Shown here: positions 1 to 9,041 of the stretch, piece by piece
How positions within the stretch are numbered: position 1 is the first letter of the stretch
How the letters are laid out: each line of letters opens with the position of its first letter
Assembly (NCBI RefSeq): GCF_000377985.1
Contig: NZ_KB899045.1
Span: 98,480-162,479, forward strand
Direction of reading: 5' to 3'
Source: Sporolactobacillus vineae DSM 21990 = SL153
Lineage (GTDB): Bacteria > Bacillota > Bacilli > Bacillales > Sporolactobacillaceae
Length of the DNA: 64,000 nucleotides
Notes under the pieces: model-generated
Told to the model about the DNA's origin: nothing
What the model saw: only the letters and a program-made list of their open reading frames with translations
Databases searched by the model: none
Translations under genes and position numbers: made by a program

Positions 1-1
1 G

Positions 2-607
2 TTAATACCGGTCGTCCGGCCGTCATCTGAGCCGGCGCTGATGAAACCGGCTGCAGATGAGGGACCGGCTCCGTCACTGGAACATTTTATGGATGCCGTG
101 GATCATGTTCAGCTTGCAATCCGGGAGATCATGGCTCATTTTACTGTCTACCGGCTCAAGGCGCAGGAAAGTAAGGAACAGGTCATCCGCAAGGCGGCGG
201 AACTGCTGCAGAGCCAGGGCGTCGTGTCCGATGCGGACCGGATTGCCGCTCGGCTGCTGGCGCGGGAGAAGCTGGCAGGTCTCGCCATTCCCGGAACCAC
301 AATGGCTCTGTTTCATTGCCGGGATCAGGCGGTAAAATCGCTGACCTTTGAAATTGTCCGCTCGGACCGGTATTTCGTCCTGAACGGCATGGATGAAGAA
401 AAACTGCCGGTGAATAACTTCCTGATTCTGCTGGCACCGGAGCCGACAGACCAGTTCGGAAATGAAGTCATCGGCAGAATCAGCGCCTCACTTGTTGAAG
501 ATAAAGAAAGCATACTGGTTTTTACTTCAGCGAACGAAAAAGTCGTTCGCGAGAAGCTTGAAGATATTTTCTACCAATATCTACTAAATAAATTCTCAAA
601 GGACTGA
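2..607 (+). CDS. mtlR: Mannitol operon regulator MtlR, C-terminal part (5' truncated by window edge)
   Basis: The reading frame is open from base 2 with no stop, so the gene enters from the left. What remains (about 200 residues) is the end of a PRD-type PTS-controlled transcription regulator: a helical linker followed by an EIIA(Mtl)-like domain. The stretch AIPGTTMALFHCRD matches the region of Bacillus MtlR that carries the regulatory histidine; that His lies 96 residues from the C-terminus, as in the B. subtilis protein. The canonical EIIA active-site IPH is IPGT here, which is usual for the regulator. In the family, phosphorylation by mannitol EII components sets activator activity. The gene ends 5 nt before mtlD, whose ribosome site lies in its last codons, so the two are co-transcribed and probably translationally coupled. 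Confidence 0.85.
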   Translation, partial: LIPVVRPSSEPALMKPAADEGPAPSLEHFMDAVDHVQLAIREIMAHFTVYRLKAQESKEQVIRKAAELLQSQGVVSDADRIAARLLAREKLAGLAIPGTTMALFHCRDQAVKSLTFEIVRSDRYFVLNGMDEEKLPVNNFLILLAPEPTDQFGNEVIGRISASLVEDKESILVFTSANEKVVREKLEDIFYQYLLNKFSKD

Positions 608-612
608 TCATT

Positions 613-1764
613 ATGGCAAAGGTTGTACATTTTGGTGCAGGAAATATTGGACGGGGTTTTATCGGCGGACTGTTCTCAGAGTCCGGTTATCATGTCACTT
701 TCGTAGATCTGGCAGCACCGATTATCGATGCATTAAATGAAAAGGGAACCTACACTGTACGGACCGCATCCGATCCGCAGCAGGTCTTCCAGATTCATAA
801 TGTATCGGGAATCAACAACAAGGAACATCCGGAACAGGTCATCGCTGCGATTAAAGAAGCCAGGTTCATCACCACGGCGATCGGCCCGAAAGTGCTCAAG
901 TTCATTGCACCGCTGATTGCACAGGGTCTGACGGAACGGCTTAAGACGACCGACGAAAAGGTGTATGTCATCGCCTGCGAGAACCAGATTAACGCAACGG
1001 ATCTCCTGAAGGGTTATGTGCTCAGCCATCTTGATCCGGAAACGGTAAAGAAACTGGACGGCAGGGTCTACTTCCTGAATTCGGCCGTCGACCGCATCGT
1101 GCCGCTGCAGCATAATAAGGAACTGCTGGATGTGCTGGTTGAAGACTATCATGAATGGATCGTCGAATCGTCCGAACCGGTACCTGAAGTCAAAGGCATG
1201 CAGACGGTTCCGGATCTGGCCCCTTATATCGAACGGAAGCTGTTTACCGTTAATACCGGACATGCGGTAACGGCCTATCTCGGCTATCTTGCCGGCAAGG
1301 AGAAGATCCACGAAACGCTCAAGGATCCGGAAATCTATAAGGATGTTAAAGGGGCCATCGAAGAAACCGGTGCCTATCTGATCAAGAGATACGGGTTTAA
1401 GCCGGAAGTTCACGAGGCCTATATTGAAAAAATTCTCCATCGTTTCCAGAACCCGAAGCTGAATGATGATGTCACTCGTGTCGGCCGTGCCCCGCTGCGT
1501 AAGCTCGGCGCGCAGGACCGGCTCGTCAGACCGGCCGTTCAGGCGGAGAAGCTGGGCCTGAAGTACGACTATCTGGCCAAAGCCATTGCGGCCTGCCTGC
1601 ACTTTGACGCCGAAACCGACAAAGAGGCTGTGGAACTTCAGAAGAAGTTGAAAGAAAACGGCCTGATTGCGGTTCTGCATGAAGTATCCGGACTGGAAGA
1701 ATCCGATCCGATCACCCAGGAAGTGGTCAGCCAGTACAAGCAGACCAAAACCGTCAGCAAATAA
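613..1764 (+). CDS. mtlD: Mannitol-1-phosphate 5-dehydrogenase
   Basis: Cytosolic NAD-dependent enzyme that oxidises mannitol 1-phosphate to fructose 6-phosphate; run backwards it makes mannitol as an electron sink. The N-terminus has a Rossmann fold (VVHFGAGNIGRGFIGGLF, residues about 4-21) and the family block LFTVNTGHA (about residues 210-220) containing the conserved catalytic/substrate region. Length 383 aa is normal for the polyol-specific long-chain dehydrogenase family. The ATG at 613 is preceded by AAAGGA inside the end of mtlR. It is the last gene of the operon: a strong hairpin terminator follows at about 30 nt. Confidence 0.96.
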   Translation: MAKVVHFGAGNIGRGFIGGLFSESGYHVTFVDLAAPIIDALNEKGTYTVRTASDPQQVFQIHNVSGINNKEHPEQVIAAIKEARFITTAIGPKVLKFIAPLIAQGLTERLKTTDEKVYVIACENQINATDLLKGYVLSHLDPETVKKLDGRVYFLNSAVDRIVPLQHNKELLDVLVEDYHEWIVESSEPVPEVKGMQTVPDLAPYIERKLFTVNTGHAVTAYLGYLAGKEKIHETLKDPEIYKDVKGAIEETGAYLIKRYGFKPEVHEAYIEKILHRFQNPKLNDDVTRVGRAPLRKLGAQDRLVRPAVQAEKLGLKYDYLAKAIAACLHFDAETDKEAVELQKKLKENGLIAVLHEVSGLEESDPITQEVVSQYKQTKTVSK

Positions 1765-1794
1765 CATCTGTAAAAAAATTCAGGTATATGAAAG

Positions 1795-1837
1795 AAAGGT
1801 ATCTGCAGTCGCCAGGCGGCGTGCAGATACCTTTTTT
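1795..1837 (+). terminator. Rho-independent terminator of mtlRD
   Basis: Stem AAAGGTATCTGCA (1795-1807) pairs with TGCAGATACCTTT (from 1822) and runs into a T tract. It sits just after mtlD. Confidence 0.9.
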
Positions 1838-1845
1838 GTCTGACC

Positions 1846-1882
1846 AAAAAGAGCAGGCAGCTGAATCTCAGCTGCCTGTTCC
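1846..1882 (-). terminator. Rho-independent terminator of adhE
   Basis: On the minus strand GAACAGGCAGCTGAG/CTCAGCTGCCTG-type arms (1851-1882) fold with a short loop and are followed by TTTTTGG (1850-1846). It lies between the convergent mtlD and adhE, back to back with the mtlD terminator. Confidence 0.85.
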
Positions 1883-1897
1883 TTATCAGATTCTGGT

Positions 1898-4492
1898 TTA
1901 CCCCTTTAACGCCTGGCGATAGACGTCAACCAGTTCTTTGACGAGAGGGCATTTCGGATTGGTGATCGTGTATTGGTCGCCCTGAGCACGATCCGCCATA
2001 TCGTCGATGACCTTTTCCAGTTCTTCTTTATGGATACCGACGGCTTCGAGGCTCATCGGCTCCCCGACATCGGCCGCCAGCTTCTTGATCGCGCGGATGT
2101 AATTGTCCACGCCATCGGCTGTAGTTCTTCCGGGTGCGTCAATGGCTTTCGCCAGTTCCGCATAACGTTTGTCAGCGATAAAGTATTTGTATTTCGGGAA
2201 TTCGGCGAACTTCTCCGGTTTCTGAGCATTATAGCGGACGACAACCGGCAGCATGATCGCGCAGCAGCGTGCCTGCGGGAGCTTAAAGGTCATACTCAGT
2301 TCGTGAGCCAGACTGTGGGTGACGCCGAGGAACGCGTTTGAGAACGCCATTCCGGCAAGTGTCGACGCGCTGTGGATCTTTTCCAGCGCCTGCTGATTTC
2401 CACGGTAAGCATTCGGAAGGTTCTGGAAAACAAGTTGAATGGCTTTCACGGCAAGCCCGTCGGTAAAGTCATTGGCCATTACGGAAACATAGGCTTCAGT
2501 GGCCTGGGTCAGCACGTTGAGTCCGGTGTCGGCGACTTCACGACCGGATACCGGCTGAATATACTGCGGATCCAGAATGGCCACATCAGGGGTGAGCGCA
2601 TAGTCGGTCAGCGGATAAGCATTTCCTTTCTTATCGGTAATTGCTGCGAACGGCGTGACTTCCGAGCCGTTGCTGCTGTGCGTCGGAATCGCGACAAATT
2701 TGGCTTTCTTGCCGAGTACCGGGAATTTATAGGCACGTTTCCGGATATCGAGGAAGGCCTGCTTCATGCCGAACAGATCTGCATTCGGGCTTTCATAGTA
2801 GAGCCACATGCCCTTGGCGGCATCCAGGACGGAACCGCTGCCTAAGGCGATGATGACGTCCGGTTTGAATTTGTTCATCATAGCTGTCCCTTTTTCCAGG
2901 GTTTCCGGCGACGACGGTGTGACATCGGAGAAGATTTCCGTGCGAACCAGATGCGGCCGTGTGCTGAGGGCATAGACGATCCGGTCAGTGCTCCCGGACT
3001 GGACCTGATCCGGGCTGGTGACGATCAGTGCCCGTGAGATGTCCGGCATCTGTGTCAGATAGTGTGTCGCATTTTTTTCAAAATAAATTTTCGGCGGAAT
3101 CTTAAACCACTGCATCTCATTCTTCCGGTTGCCGATCGTCTTCACGTTGATCAGATCGGCGACGCCGACGTTATGCGAAACGGAATTGCCGCCGTAGCTC
3201 CCGCAGCCCAGCGTCAGTGACGGGAGGAAGGCGTTATACAGATCGCCGATGCCGCCCTGCGAAGACGGTGCGTTGACGATGATCCGTCCGGCGTGCATAC
3301 GCTTCCCGAAGGCTACGGCAATCTCGTGATTGGTCGTATGGATCGCTGCGGAGTGGCCATTGCCCCCGAAATTAAGCATCTCTTCAGACCGTCTGAAGCC
3401 TTCCTCAGTCGAATTGACTTTATAGCAGGCGAGAACCGGACTCAGCTTTTCTCTTGAGAGCGGGTCGTCCGGACCGACGCGCTTCATATCGGCAATCAGG
3501 ACCTTCGTGTTTTCCGGTACGGTGAGCCCGGCCATCTTGGCGATGGACGCCGCCGTCTGGCCGACGACCTTCGGATTGACGGAGCATTTTTCCTCGTTGA
3601 TGACGACTTTCTGAACCTTTTTCTTCTCTTCACTGTTCAGAAAATAGCAGTTATTGGCCAGCAGTTCTTTTTTCACAGGTTCGAAGATTTCTTTATCAAT
3701 GATCGCTGCGGATTCCGACGCGCAGATCATACCGTTGTCGAAGGTCTTGGACATGATCAGATCGTTGACGGCTTCTTTAATATCGGCCGACTTCTCGATA
3801 TAGCAAGGCACGTTGCCGGGGCCGACGCCAAGAGCCGGTTTGCCGGAACTGTATGCTGCTTTGACCATTCCGGGACCTCCGGTAGCCAGAATCAGGGCGA
3901 TTCCGGGATGGTGCATCAGTGCCTGGGTTGCTTCCAGCGACGGATGTTCGATCCACTGAATGCAGTTTTTCGGTGCGCCGGCTTTGACAGCCGCATCAAG
4001 AACAATTTTTGCCGCGGCCGAACTTGATTTTTGCGCGAAAGGATGGAAGCCGAAGATGATCGGATTCTTTGTCTTCATGGCAATGATCGATTTGAACAGC
4101 ACGGTGGATGTCGGATTGGTTACCGGTGTGACACCGGCGATAATGCCGACAGGTTCGGCGACTTTGATTGTTTCATCATAAGGATTTCCGGAAATGATGC
4201 CGACCGTCTTGTCACGTTTGATGTGATGGTAGATATATTCAGTGGCAAAGATGTTTTTGATGATCTTGTCTTCATAGACACCGCGCCGGGTTTCTTCAAC
4301 GGCCAATTTTGCGAGCTGCTTGTGCTGATCCAGTCCGGCGATCGCCATCTGTTTCACAATTTCATCAATCTGCTCCTGGTTCAGCGGCTCGAAGTCCTTG
4401 ATTGCCTGACGGGCATTGTCGACCAGCTGATCGACCATTTGCTGTACGGTCTGTCCCTTTTTAACTTCGCTTTCTTTAATAGCCATCATCAA
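1898..4492 (-). CDS. adhE: Bifunctional acetaldehyde-CoA/alcohol dehydrogenase AdhE
   Basis: Reduces acetyl-CoA to acetaldehyde and then ethanol, consuming two NADH; the main ethanol branch of fermentation. 864 aa, the usual AdhE length. The N-terminal half is a CoA-acylating aldehyde dehydrogenase with the catalytic cysteine in FDNGMICASE (about residue 255) and a GPGNVPCYIE block; the C-terminal half is an iron-containing alcohol dehydrogenase with GSGSVLDAAKG, SNGSEVTPFA and the metal-binding GVTHSLAHEL histidines. The start ATG at 4492 follows AGGAGG. The 314-nt upstream gap contains two perfect palindromes with GTGAA-N4-TTCAC spacing (4531-4556 and 4702-4717), the arrangement expected for Rex, the NADH-sensing repressor that controls adhE in Firmicutes. 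Confidence 0.97.
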   Translation of the reverse strand: MMMAIKESEVKKGQTVQQMVDQLVDNARQAIKDFEPLNQEQIDEIVKQMAIAGLDQHKQLAKLAVEETRRGVYEDKIIKNIFATEYIYHHIKRDKTVGIISGNPYDETIKVAEPVGIIAGVTPVTNPTSTVLFKSIIAMKTKNPIIFGFHPFAQKSSSAAAKIVLDAAVKAGAPKNCIQWIEHPSLEATQALMHHPGIALILATGGPGMVKAAYSSGKPALGVGPGNVPCYIEKSADIKEAVNDLIMSKTFDNGMICASESAAIIDKEIFEPVKKELLANNCYFLNSEEKKKVQKVVINEEKCSVNPKVVGQTAASIAKMAGLTVPENTKVLIADMKRVGPDDPLSREKLSPVLACYKVNSTEEGFRRSEEMLNFGGNGHSAAIHTTNHEIAVAFGKRMHAGRIIVNAPSSQGGIGDLYNAFLPSLTLGCGSYGGNSVSHNVGVADLINVKTIGNRKNEMQWFKIPPKIYFEKNATHYLTQMPDISRALIVTSPDQVQSGSTDRIVYALSTRPHLVRTEIFSDVTPSSPETLEKGTAMMNKFKPDVIIALGSGSVLDAAKGMWLYYESPNADLFGMKQAFLDIRKRAYKFPVLGKKAKFVAIPTHSSNGSEVTPFAAITDKKGNAYPLTDYALTPDVAILDPQYIQPVSGREVADTGLNVLTQATEAYVSVMANDFTDGLAVKAIQLVFQNLPNAYRGNQQALEKIHSASTLAGMAFSNAFLGVTHSLAHELSMTFKLPQARCCAIMLPVVVRYNAQKPEKFAEFPKYKYFIADKRYAELAKAIDAPGRTTADGVDNYIRAIKKLAADVGEPMSLEAVGIHKEELEKVIDDMADRAQGDQYTITNPKCPLVKELVDVYRQALKG

Positions 4493-4530
4493 AAACCTCC
4501 TGGTGTGATTGATATTTCACAGAGCGGACT

Positions 4531-4556
4531 TTTTATGTGAATTAGTTCACATAAAA
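4531..4556. promoter_or_regulatory. Rex- or Fnr/CRP-type operator upstream of adhE
   Basis: Perfect inverted repeat, arms TTTTATGTGAA and TTCACATAAAA around TTAG. The core fits both the Rex consensus (TGTGAA-N4-TTCACA) and the Fnr/CRP consensus (TGTGA-N6-TCACA). Its centre lies about 50 nt upstream of the adhE start codon. Confidence 0.8.
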
Positions 4557-4701
4557 GACTAACCTGCTTTAATAATCGGCCGCTCTGTACGGTATTCGTG
4601 TTGCCGACTTACCAACTGAAAGGATAAAGATCTGCACATCTTGCTGCTGCTTTCCTGTCACCTCGGTTAAGTGCTATGTAATTAAATGGATCAATAATAA
4701 A

Positions 4702-4717
4702 CGTGAAATATTTCACA
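4702..4717. promoter_or_regulatory. Second Rex-type operator upstream of adhE
   Basis: CGTGAAATATTTCACA contains a perfect 14-bp palindrome GTGAAAT/ATTTCAC. It is close to the textbook Rex site and lies about 210 nt upstream of adhE, immediately next to a TACAAT-like -10 on the minus strand, a position suited to repression. Confidence 0.7.
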
Positions 4718-4806
4718 TACTATTGTAAACCCTTTGGCCTCAGATAGCGCACTAAATTTCTGAATTCACAATTTGTTCAAAATTTCCGTCTGAAATCATA
4801 AAAGCC

Positions 4807-5703
4807 TTAATCCAATGATATCGGATGATTCTGTTTCAGAAGGAAGTCCTTGAATGCGTCCGCTGCGGGACTCATGAAACTGTGTTTCAAATATGCGAGA
4901 TAGATGATCCGGGCAGGAATCTTATTCGTGATCTTCAATATTTTTACATCAAATGTGTCAAGCATCTTCATTTTCGGGATGATCGCAATCCCGTAGTTAA
5001 TCGACACCAGTCCGGCCATTGCCTGATCTTCCTCAACAATACAGGCAATCTTCGGCTGGAGCCGAAGTGAACGGAAGGTGTCGCGTATATATGGATAGAG
5101 TCCGCTTTTTCGATTAAACAGGATATAGGGATAATCGGTGGTTTGTCGGAGATCGATGCGGTCGTATTTGGCGAGCGGATGATTTTTTGACGTGATCAGC
5201 ACCAGTTCTTCCCGATATACTGGGGTAAAACTAATTTCCGGATGGCCTTCAGCATAGGAACAGACAGCAAGATCGCAAGATTCGTCGATAAGTTTATTCG
5301 TAACATCCTGAGTTGTCCCTTGGTGAAAACTAAAACGGATTCGGCCATATACCGGCTTGTCCGAGAACTCACGGACCATTTTAGGGACAAATGCAGCACC
5401 CATTGTATAGATAAAAGCCAATTCTATCGTGCCTGAATGAGGATCAATCAGGGTATCAAGTGCTGCCTTTCCTTTTTTCAGTTCATCAAGCGCTTTCCGT
5501 ACATAGGTCAAATAACATTTTCCATAATGGGTCAGGTGAACATTCCGTCCCTGCTTTTCAAACAGTAATACACCCAGTTCCGACTGAAGCAGGGAAATGG
5601 CATGACTGAGCGTCGGTTGCGTAATGGTCAGCCGATCTGCCGACAGTGAATAGTTTTCTGTCTCTGCCAGGTCACGGAAATAATAAAGTTGTTTCAAGTT
5701 CAA
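4807..5703 (-). CDS. LysR-family transcriptional regulator
   Basis: N-terminal winged HTH typical of LysR (LKQLYYFRDLAETENYSLSA, then TQPTLSHAISLLQSELG) followed by a periplasmic-binding-protein-like effector domain; about 298 aa, normal for the family. No ATG fits the N-terminus: the minus strand reads AAGAGG, then two adjacent TTG codons at 5706 and 5703; I chose 5703 (9-nt spacing, giving MNLKQLYYF). It is divergent from the reductase/quinate-shikimate operon, which by LysR convention makes it the likely regulator of that operon, with a shikimate-pathway compound as co-inducer (inference). It also lies upstream of adhE in the same direction, but a 314-nt gap with operators separates them. 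Confidence 0.9.
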   Translation of the reverse strand: MNLKQLYYFRDLAETENYSLSADRLTITQPTLSHAISLLQSELGVLLFEKQGRNVHLTHYGKCYLTYVRKALDELKKGKAALDTLIDPHSGTIELAFIYTMGAAFVPKMVREFSDKPVYGRIRFSFHQGTTQDVTNKLIDESCDLAVCSYAEGHPEISFTPVYREELVLITSKNHPLAKYDRIDLRQTTDYPYILFNRKSGLYPYIRDTFRSLRLQPKIACIVEEDQAMAGLVSINYGIAIIPKMKMLDTFDVKILKITNKIPARIIYLAYLKHSFMSPAADAFKDFLLKQNHPISLD

Positions 5704-5797
5704 CAAGAATCGCCTCTTCAATTAAACTATAGATAAAATCAATAGATAATGGATGATAATTTTATTGTAATCAATGTAAGCGAATTCTACAATAAAT

Positions 5798-5827
5798 TTG
5801 TGAATGAATTAACAATCTTTTTATGAT
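5798..5827 (+). promoter_or_regulatory. Candidate promoter of the quinate/shikimate operon
   Basis: TTGTGA, 18 nt, TATGAT. An overlapping alternative is TTGTAA (5765-5770), 17 nt, TACAAT (5788-5793). Both place the start of transcription upstream of the operator at 5862-5877, so a protein bound there would block transcription. Confidence 0.5.
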
Positions 5828-5861
5828 GACTGTCCAGTCATTTTACAACAAATCAATTTAA

Positions 5862-5877
5862 TGTGAATTACATCACA
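5862..5877. promoter_or_regulatory. Rex/Fnr-type operator upstream of the reductase operon
   Basis: TGTGAATTACATCACA: exact TGTGA-N6-TCACA, and one mismatch from the Rex site. It lies just before the ribosome site of the first gene and downstream of the candidate promoters. Confidence 0.65.
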
Positions 5878-5899
5878 AAAAGAAGAGGAGTGACTGGTA

Positions 5900-7933
5900 A
5901 TGGTAACTGACTATCCATTGCTTTTTAAACCACTGACGGTTAAAAGAATGACAATTAAGAACCGGATCATCATGCCGCCGATGGGTACCAATTTTGCCAA
6001 TCTGGATGGAAGTATGAGTGAAGATCATTTGTCATATTATCGTGACCGGGCCAGGGGGGGTACGGGCCTGATTATTCTTGAAAACGTCTGTATCGACTAC
6101 CCGATGGGCACGAATGGAACAACACAGCTGCGAATGGATAATGATCAGTTTATTCCAGGCCTTTACAAATTTACAGAAACGATGCATGCATATGGCACTT
6201 GTGTTTCCGTCCAGATCAACCATGCCGGTGCTTCAGCTTATCCCGGACGCCTCAACGGAGCCCGGCCGGTTTCCTCATCTGAGGTTCCATCTAAAAAGGG
6301 AGGATCTGTGCCTCGTCCGCTCAGCCGGGAAGAGATTCTTGCGATTGTCAAAAAATACGGTGAAGCAGCTCGGAGAGCACAGCGCGCCGGGTTTGACTGT
6401 GTCGAAATTCATGCCGGCCATTCCTACCTGCTGAGCCAGTTTCTATCCCCGTATTACAATCAGCGTCACGATGAATTCGGCGGCAGTCCGGAAAACCGTG
6501 CCCGGTTCACCCGAATGGTCATTGATGAAGTTCGCCGGCAAGTCGGTCCGCACTTTCCGATTGCGCTGCGCTTCAGTGCCGATGAGTTTGTACCGGGCGG
6601 CAATTCACTGGAAGATACGTTGGCACTGCTGGACTTTCTAAATAACCAGATTGATATCTTCAATGTGTCGGCGGCACTGAATGATTCAATTCAGTACCAG
6701 ATCGATGAAATGTCACTGAAGGACGGCTGGCGTGCGTATATGGCAGAAGCTGTGAGGAAAAAGTTTGGAAAAGTTACTGTGACTTCAGGGAATATTCGTA
6801 CTCCTGCAACAGCCGAGCAGATTCTTGAAGACGGACAGGCAGATCTCATTGCTCTCGGCCGCGGGCTTCTGGCGGAACCCTATTGGGTCAACAAAGTTCG
6901 GAATGGTCAGGAAGACCTGCTTAGAAAATGTATTTCCTGCAACATCGGCTGTGCCGACAACCGGATTGCCCAGTGCAAACCGATCCGCTGCACGATTAAT
7001 CCGGATCTGATCCATGGCGATGACTACAAGCTCTATCAAGTTGCCCATCCGGTTCGTGTGACAGTCATCGGCGGCGGTACGGCTGGACTGGAAGCCGCCT
7101 GCACCGCAGCAGAAGTTGGCTGCGACGTTCAGCTATTCGAAGCCAAGCCATATCTTGGTGGGCTTGCCCGCGAGATTTCCAGACTTCCTGATAAGAAAAG
7201 AATTGCAGATTTCCCGGATTATCTGGAGAACAGAGCAAGGCGGCTGTCCAATCTGAGTATTTCTCTGAACCATCGGGCTACTCTCAACGATGTTGCACAG
7301 ATGCGCCCGGATATTGTCGTGACAGCCAGCGGCGCTACACCGCTCCTTCCGCCGATTACCGGTTTGCATGAGGAACTGGATAAAGCTGACCGGAAAGTAT
7401 TTTCGGTCTTCGATCTCCTGGCGGACTTGAAGAGGTTCAGTCCATTTACAGGTAAAAATGTAGCCATTGTCGGCGGCGGAGCAGTTGGCCTCGATGTGGC
7501 GGAGTATTTCTCCAGTCGAGGTGCAGGTTCCGTGTCTATCATTGAAATGCTGCCGGTTCTGGGTAAAGATCTTGATCTGGTTACTAAAGTATCAATGAAG
7601 GCGATGCTCAGGAAGTACCACGTCAATCAATTCACGAATACCGCTTTGGTACGTGTTGCGGCAGACCATTTCGATGTCCGCGCAGAGGGAGTCGAGCGTT
7701 CGGTTAACTTTGATTATGGCTTTATCTGCCTTGGAATGCGGTCATTCAATCCGATGGGCAAAGAACTGACTGATTTCTGCCTTTCTAATAAGATTGAACA
7801 GATAACTATCGGTGACAGTAAGGCAGCTCGCCGGTTGATTAACGGCACTCAGGAAGGAAGAAACATTCTTAAAACGATTGAGAAAGTTGACAGTCTGAAG
7901 AGTGGTTTTCCTGTTGCTGTCGGGATAAAGTGA
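5900..7933 (+). CDS. Old Yellow Enzyme/FadH-type NADH:flavin oxidoreductase (2-enoate reductase family)
   Basis: 677-aa multicofactor flavoenzyme. Residues about 1-340 form an FMN-binding TIM barrel (LFKPLTVKRMTIKNRIIMPP at the start; HAGHSYLLSQFLSPYYNQR includes the family His and Tyr region). A cysteine cluster CISCNIGCADNR plus later CKPIRC about residues 345-370 would bind one 4Fe-4S cluster. The C-terminal half has a FAD motif (VTVIGGGTAGLEAA, about residue 385) and an NAD(P) motif (VAIVGGGAVGLDVAEYF, about 530). Relatives are 2,4-dienoyl-CoA reductase, BaiCD and 2-enoate reductase, all reducing activated C=C bonds. It heads an operon with quinate/shikimate enzymes, so I infer that it reduces the ring double bond of shikimate or 3-dehydroshikimate. 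Start ATG has AGGAG 9 nt upstream. Confidence 0.88.
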   Translation: MVTDYPLLFKPLTVKRMTIKNRIIMPPMGTNFANLDGSMSEDHLSYYRDRARGGTGLIILENVCIDYPMGTNGTTQLRMDNDQFIPGLYKFTETMHAYGTCVSVQINHAGASAYPGRLNGARPVSSSEVPSKKGGSVPRPLSREEILAIVKKYGEAARRAQRAGFDCVEIHAGHSYLLSQFLSPYYNQRHDEFGGSPENRARFTRMVIDEVRRQVGPHFPIALRFSADEFVPGGNSLEDTLALLDFLNNQIDIFNVSAALNDSIQYQIDEMSLKDGWRAYMAEAVRKKFGKVTVTSGNIRTPATAEQILEDGQADLIALGRGLLAEPYWVNKVRNGQEDLLRKCISCNIGCADNRIAQCKPIRCTINPDLIHGDDYKLYQVAHPVRVTVIGGGTAGLEAACTAAEVGCDVQLFEAKPYLGGLAREISRLPDKKRIADFPDYLENRARRLSNLSISLNHRATLNDVAQMRPDIVVTASGATPLLPPITGLHEELDKADRKVFSVFDLLADLKRFSPFTGKNVAIVGGGAVGLDVAEYFSSRGAGSVSIIEMLPVLGKDLDLVTKVSMKAMLRKYHVNQFTNTALVRVAADHFDVRAEGVERSVNFDYGFICLGMRSFNPMGKELTDFCLSNKIEQITIGDSKAARRLINGTQEGRNILKTIEKVDSLKSGFPVAVGIK

Positions 7934-8002
7934 TCTATGGATCGCTGTTTCCGGCACGACATCAAATAAATCTATTAACGATCAGGAAGGGAACGATGAC
8001 TT

Positions 8003-8908
8003 ATGACTGAAAGAATCACTGGACACACTGAATTGATTGGACTAATTGCCACACCGATCCGGCACAGCCTTTCGCCGACGATGCACAATGAGGCTTTTGC
8101 AAAACTGGGACTGGATTATGTTTATCTGGCTTTTGAAGTAAACAACCAGGAATTACCTGACGTCATCAAAGGTTTTCGTGCACTCAAACTACGCGGCTGG
8201 AATGTTTCCATGCCGAATAAACGTCTGATCGGCAACTATCTTGACAAACTAACTCCGGCAGCTCAACTTGTCGGTGCAGTAAATACGGTCGTCAATGACC
8301 ACGGTGTTCTGACCGGTGACATCACTGACGGAACGGGCTATATGAGAAATCTGAAAGAAAACGGTGTGGACATTATTGGCAAGAAAATTACCATTGTCGG
8401 AGCAGGAGGCGCCGCGACGGCCATCTGTGTACAGGCCGCACTCGATGGCGTCCGGGAAATCTCAATTTTTAACCGGAAAGACGAGTTCTATGAAAATGGT
8501 AAAAGGACTGTGGAAAAAATCAATTCAAAGACCTCCTGCAGGGCAACCCTGTTTGACCTTAATGATACGGAACGTCTGCGGACAGAAATTGCCGACAGCG
8601 TCCTATTCGGAAACGCCACCGGAGTCGGCATGAAACCTCTGGAGGGGCAGAGTGTGATCAAGGATCCGTCAATGCTGCGGCCCGATCTTATTGTTACTGA
8701 TGTTGTTTACAGCCCGAGGCAGTCGAAATTGCTCCAGATCGCTGAAGCACAAGGATGCCGCTTTTTTAATGGACTCGGCATGATGCTCTGGCAGGGGGCA
8801 CGGGCATTTGAAATCTGGACAGGGAAACAAATGCCGGTCGATTATATCCGGTCATTACCATTCCTGGCCGACGACACTAAGAAAGGTTCTGCCTCATCTG
8901 CCAGGTGA
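8003..8908 (+). CDS. ydiB: Quinate/shikimate dehydrogenase (YdiB-type)
   Basis: NAD(P)-dependent dehydrogenase interconverting shikimate with 3-dehydroshikimate and probably quinate with 3-dehydroquinate. The substrate site SLSPTMHNEAF, the catalytic-lysine block NVSMPNKR and the aspartate block TDGTGY are all present; VSMPNK and TDGTG are the variants seen in E. coli YdiB rather than biosynthetic AroE (NVTIPHK). The Rossmann motif is IVGAGGAATA, about residue 133. 301 aa. It lies about 70 nt after the reductase gene with AGGAAGG upstream of the ATG. Its place with AroD and YdiN-type carriers, as in the E. coli ydiN-ydiB-aroD operon, points to catabolism or electron disposal, not aromatic biosynthesis. 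Confidence 0.9.
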   Translation: MTERITGHTELIGLIATPIRHSLSPTMHNEAFAKLGLDYVYLAFEVNNQELPDVIKGFRALKLRGWNVSMPNKRLIGNYLDKLTPAAQLVGAVNTVVNDHGVLTGDITDGTGYMRNLKENGVDIIGKKITIVGAGGAATAICVQAALDGVREISIFNRKDEFYENGKRTVEKINSKTSCRATLFDLNDTERLRTEIADSVLFGNATGVGMKPLEGQSVIKDPSMLRPDLIVTDVVYSPRQSKLLQIAEAQGCRFFNGLGMMLWQGARAFEIWTGKQMPVDYIRSLPFLADDTKKGSASSAR

Positions 8909-8943
8909 TAAAAAAGAGAGCAATTGATGCTCTTACATTCGTA

Positions 8944-8959
8944 TGTGAATTAAATCACA
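8944..8959. promoter_or_regulatory. Rex/Fnr-type operator inside the operon, before the first MFS gene
   Basis: TGTGAATTAAATCACA, exact TGTGA-N6-TCACA, in the 133-nt gap between ydiB and the first transporter. It implies a second, internal regulated promoter. Confidence 0.65.
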
Positions 8960-9041
8960 TTTTATCCTGCGCTTTTGTCATAGACAGGCATCATGTGTTT
9001 GCTATCCTGAATTCACTTTCTAAAAAGAGGGGTTGTCTCGG

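Noticed and set aside
733..1767. 344-codon antisense frame within mtlD
   Set aside because: Shadow of mtlD without ribosome site or motif.
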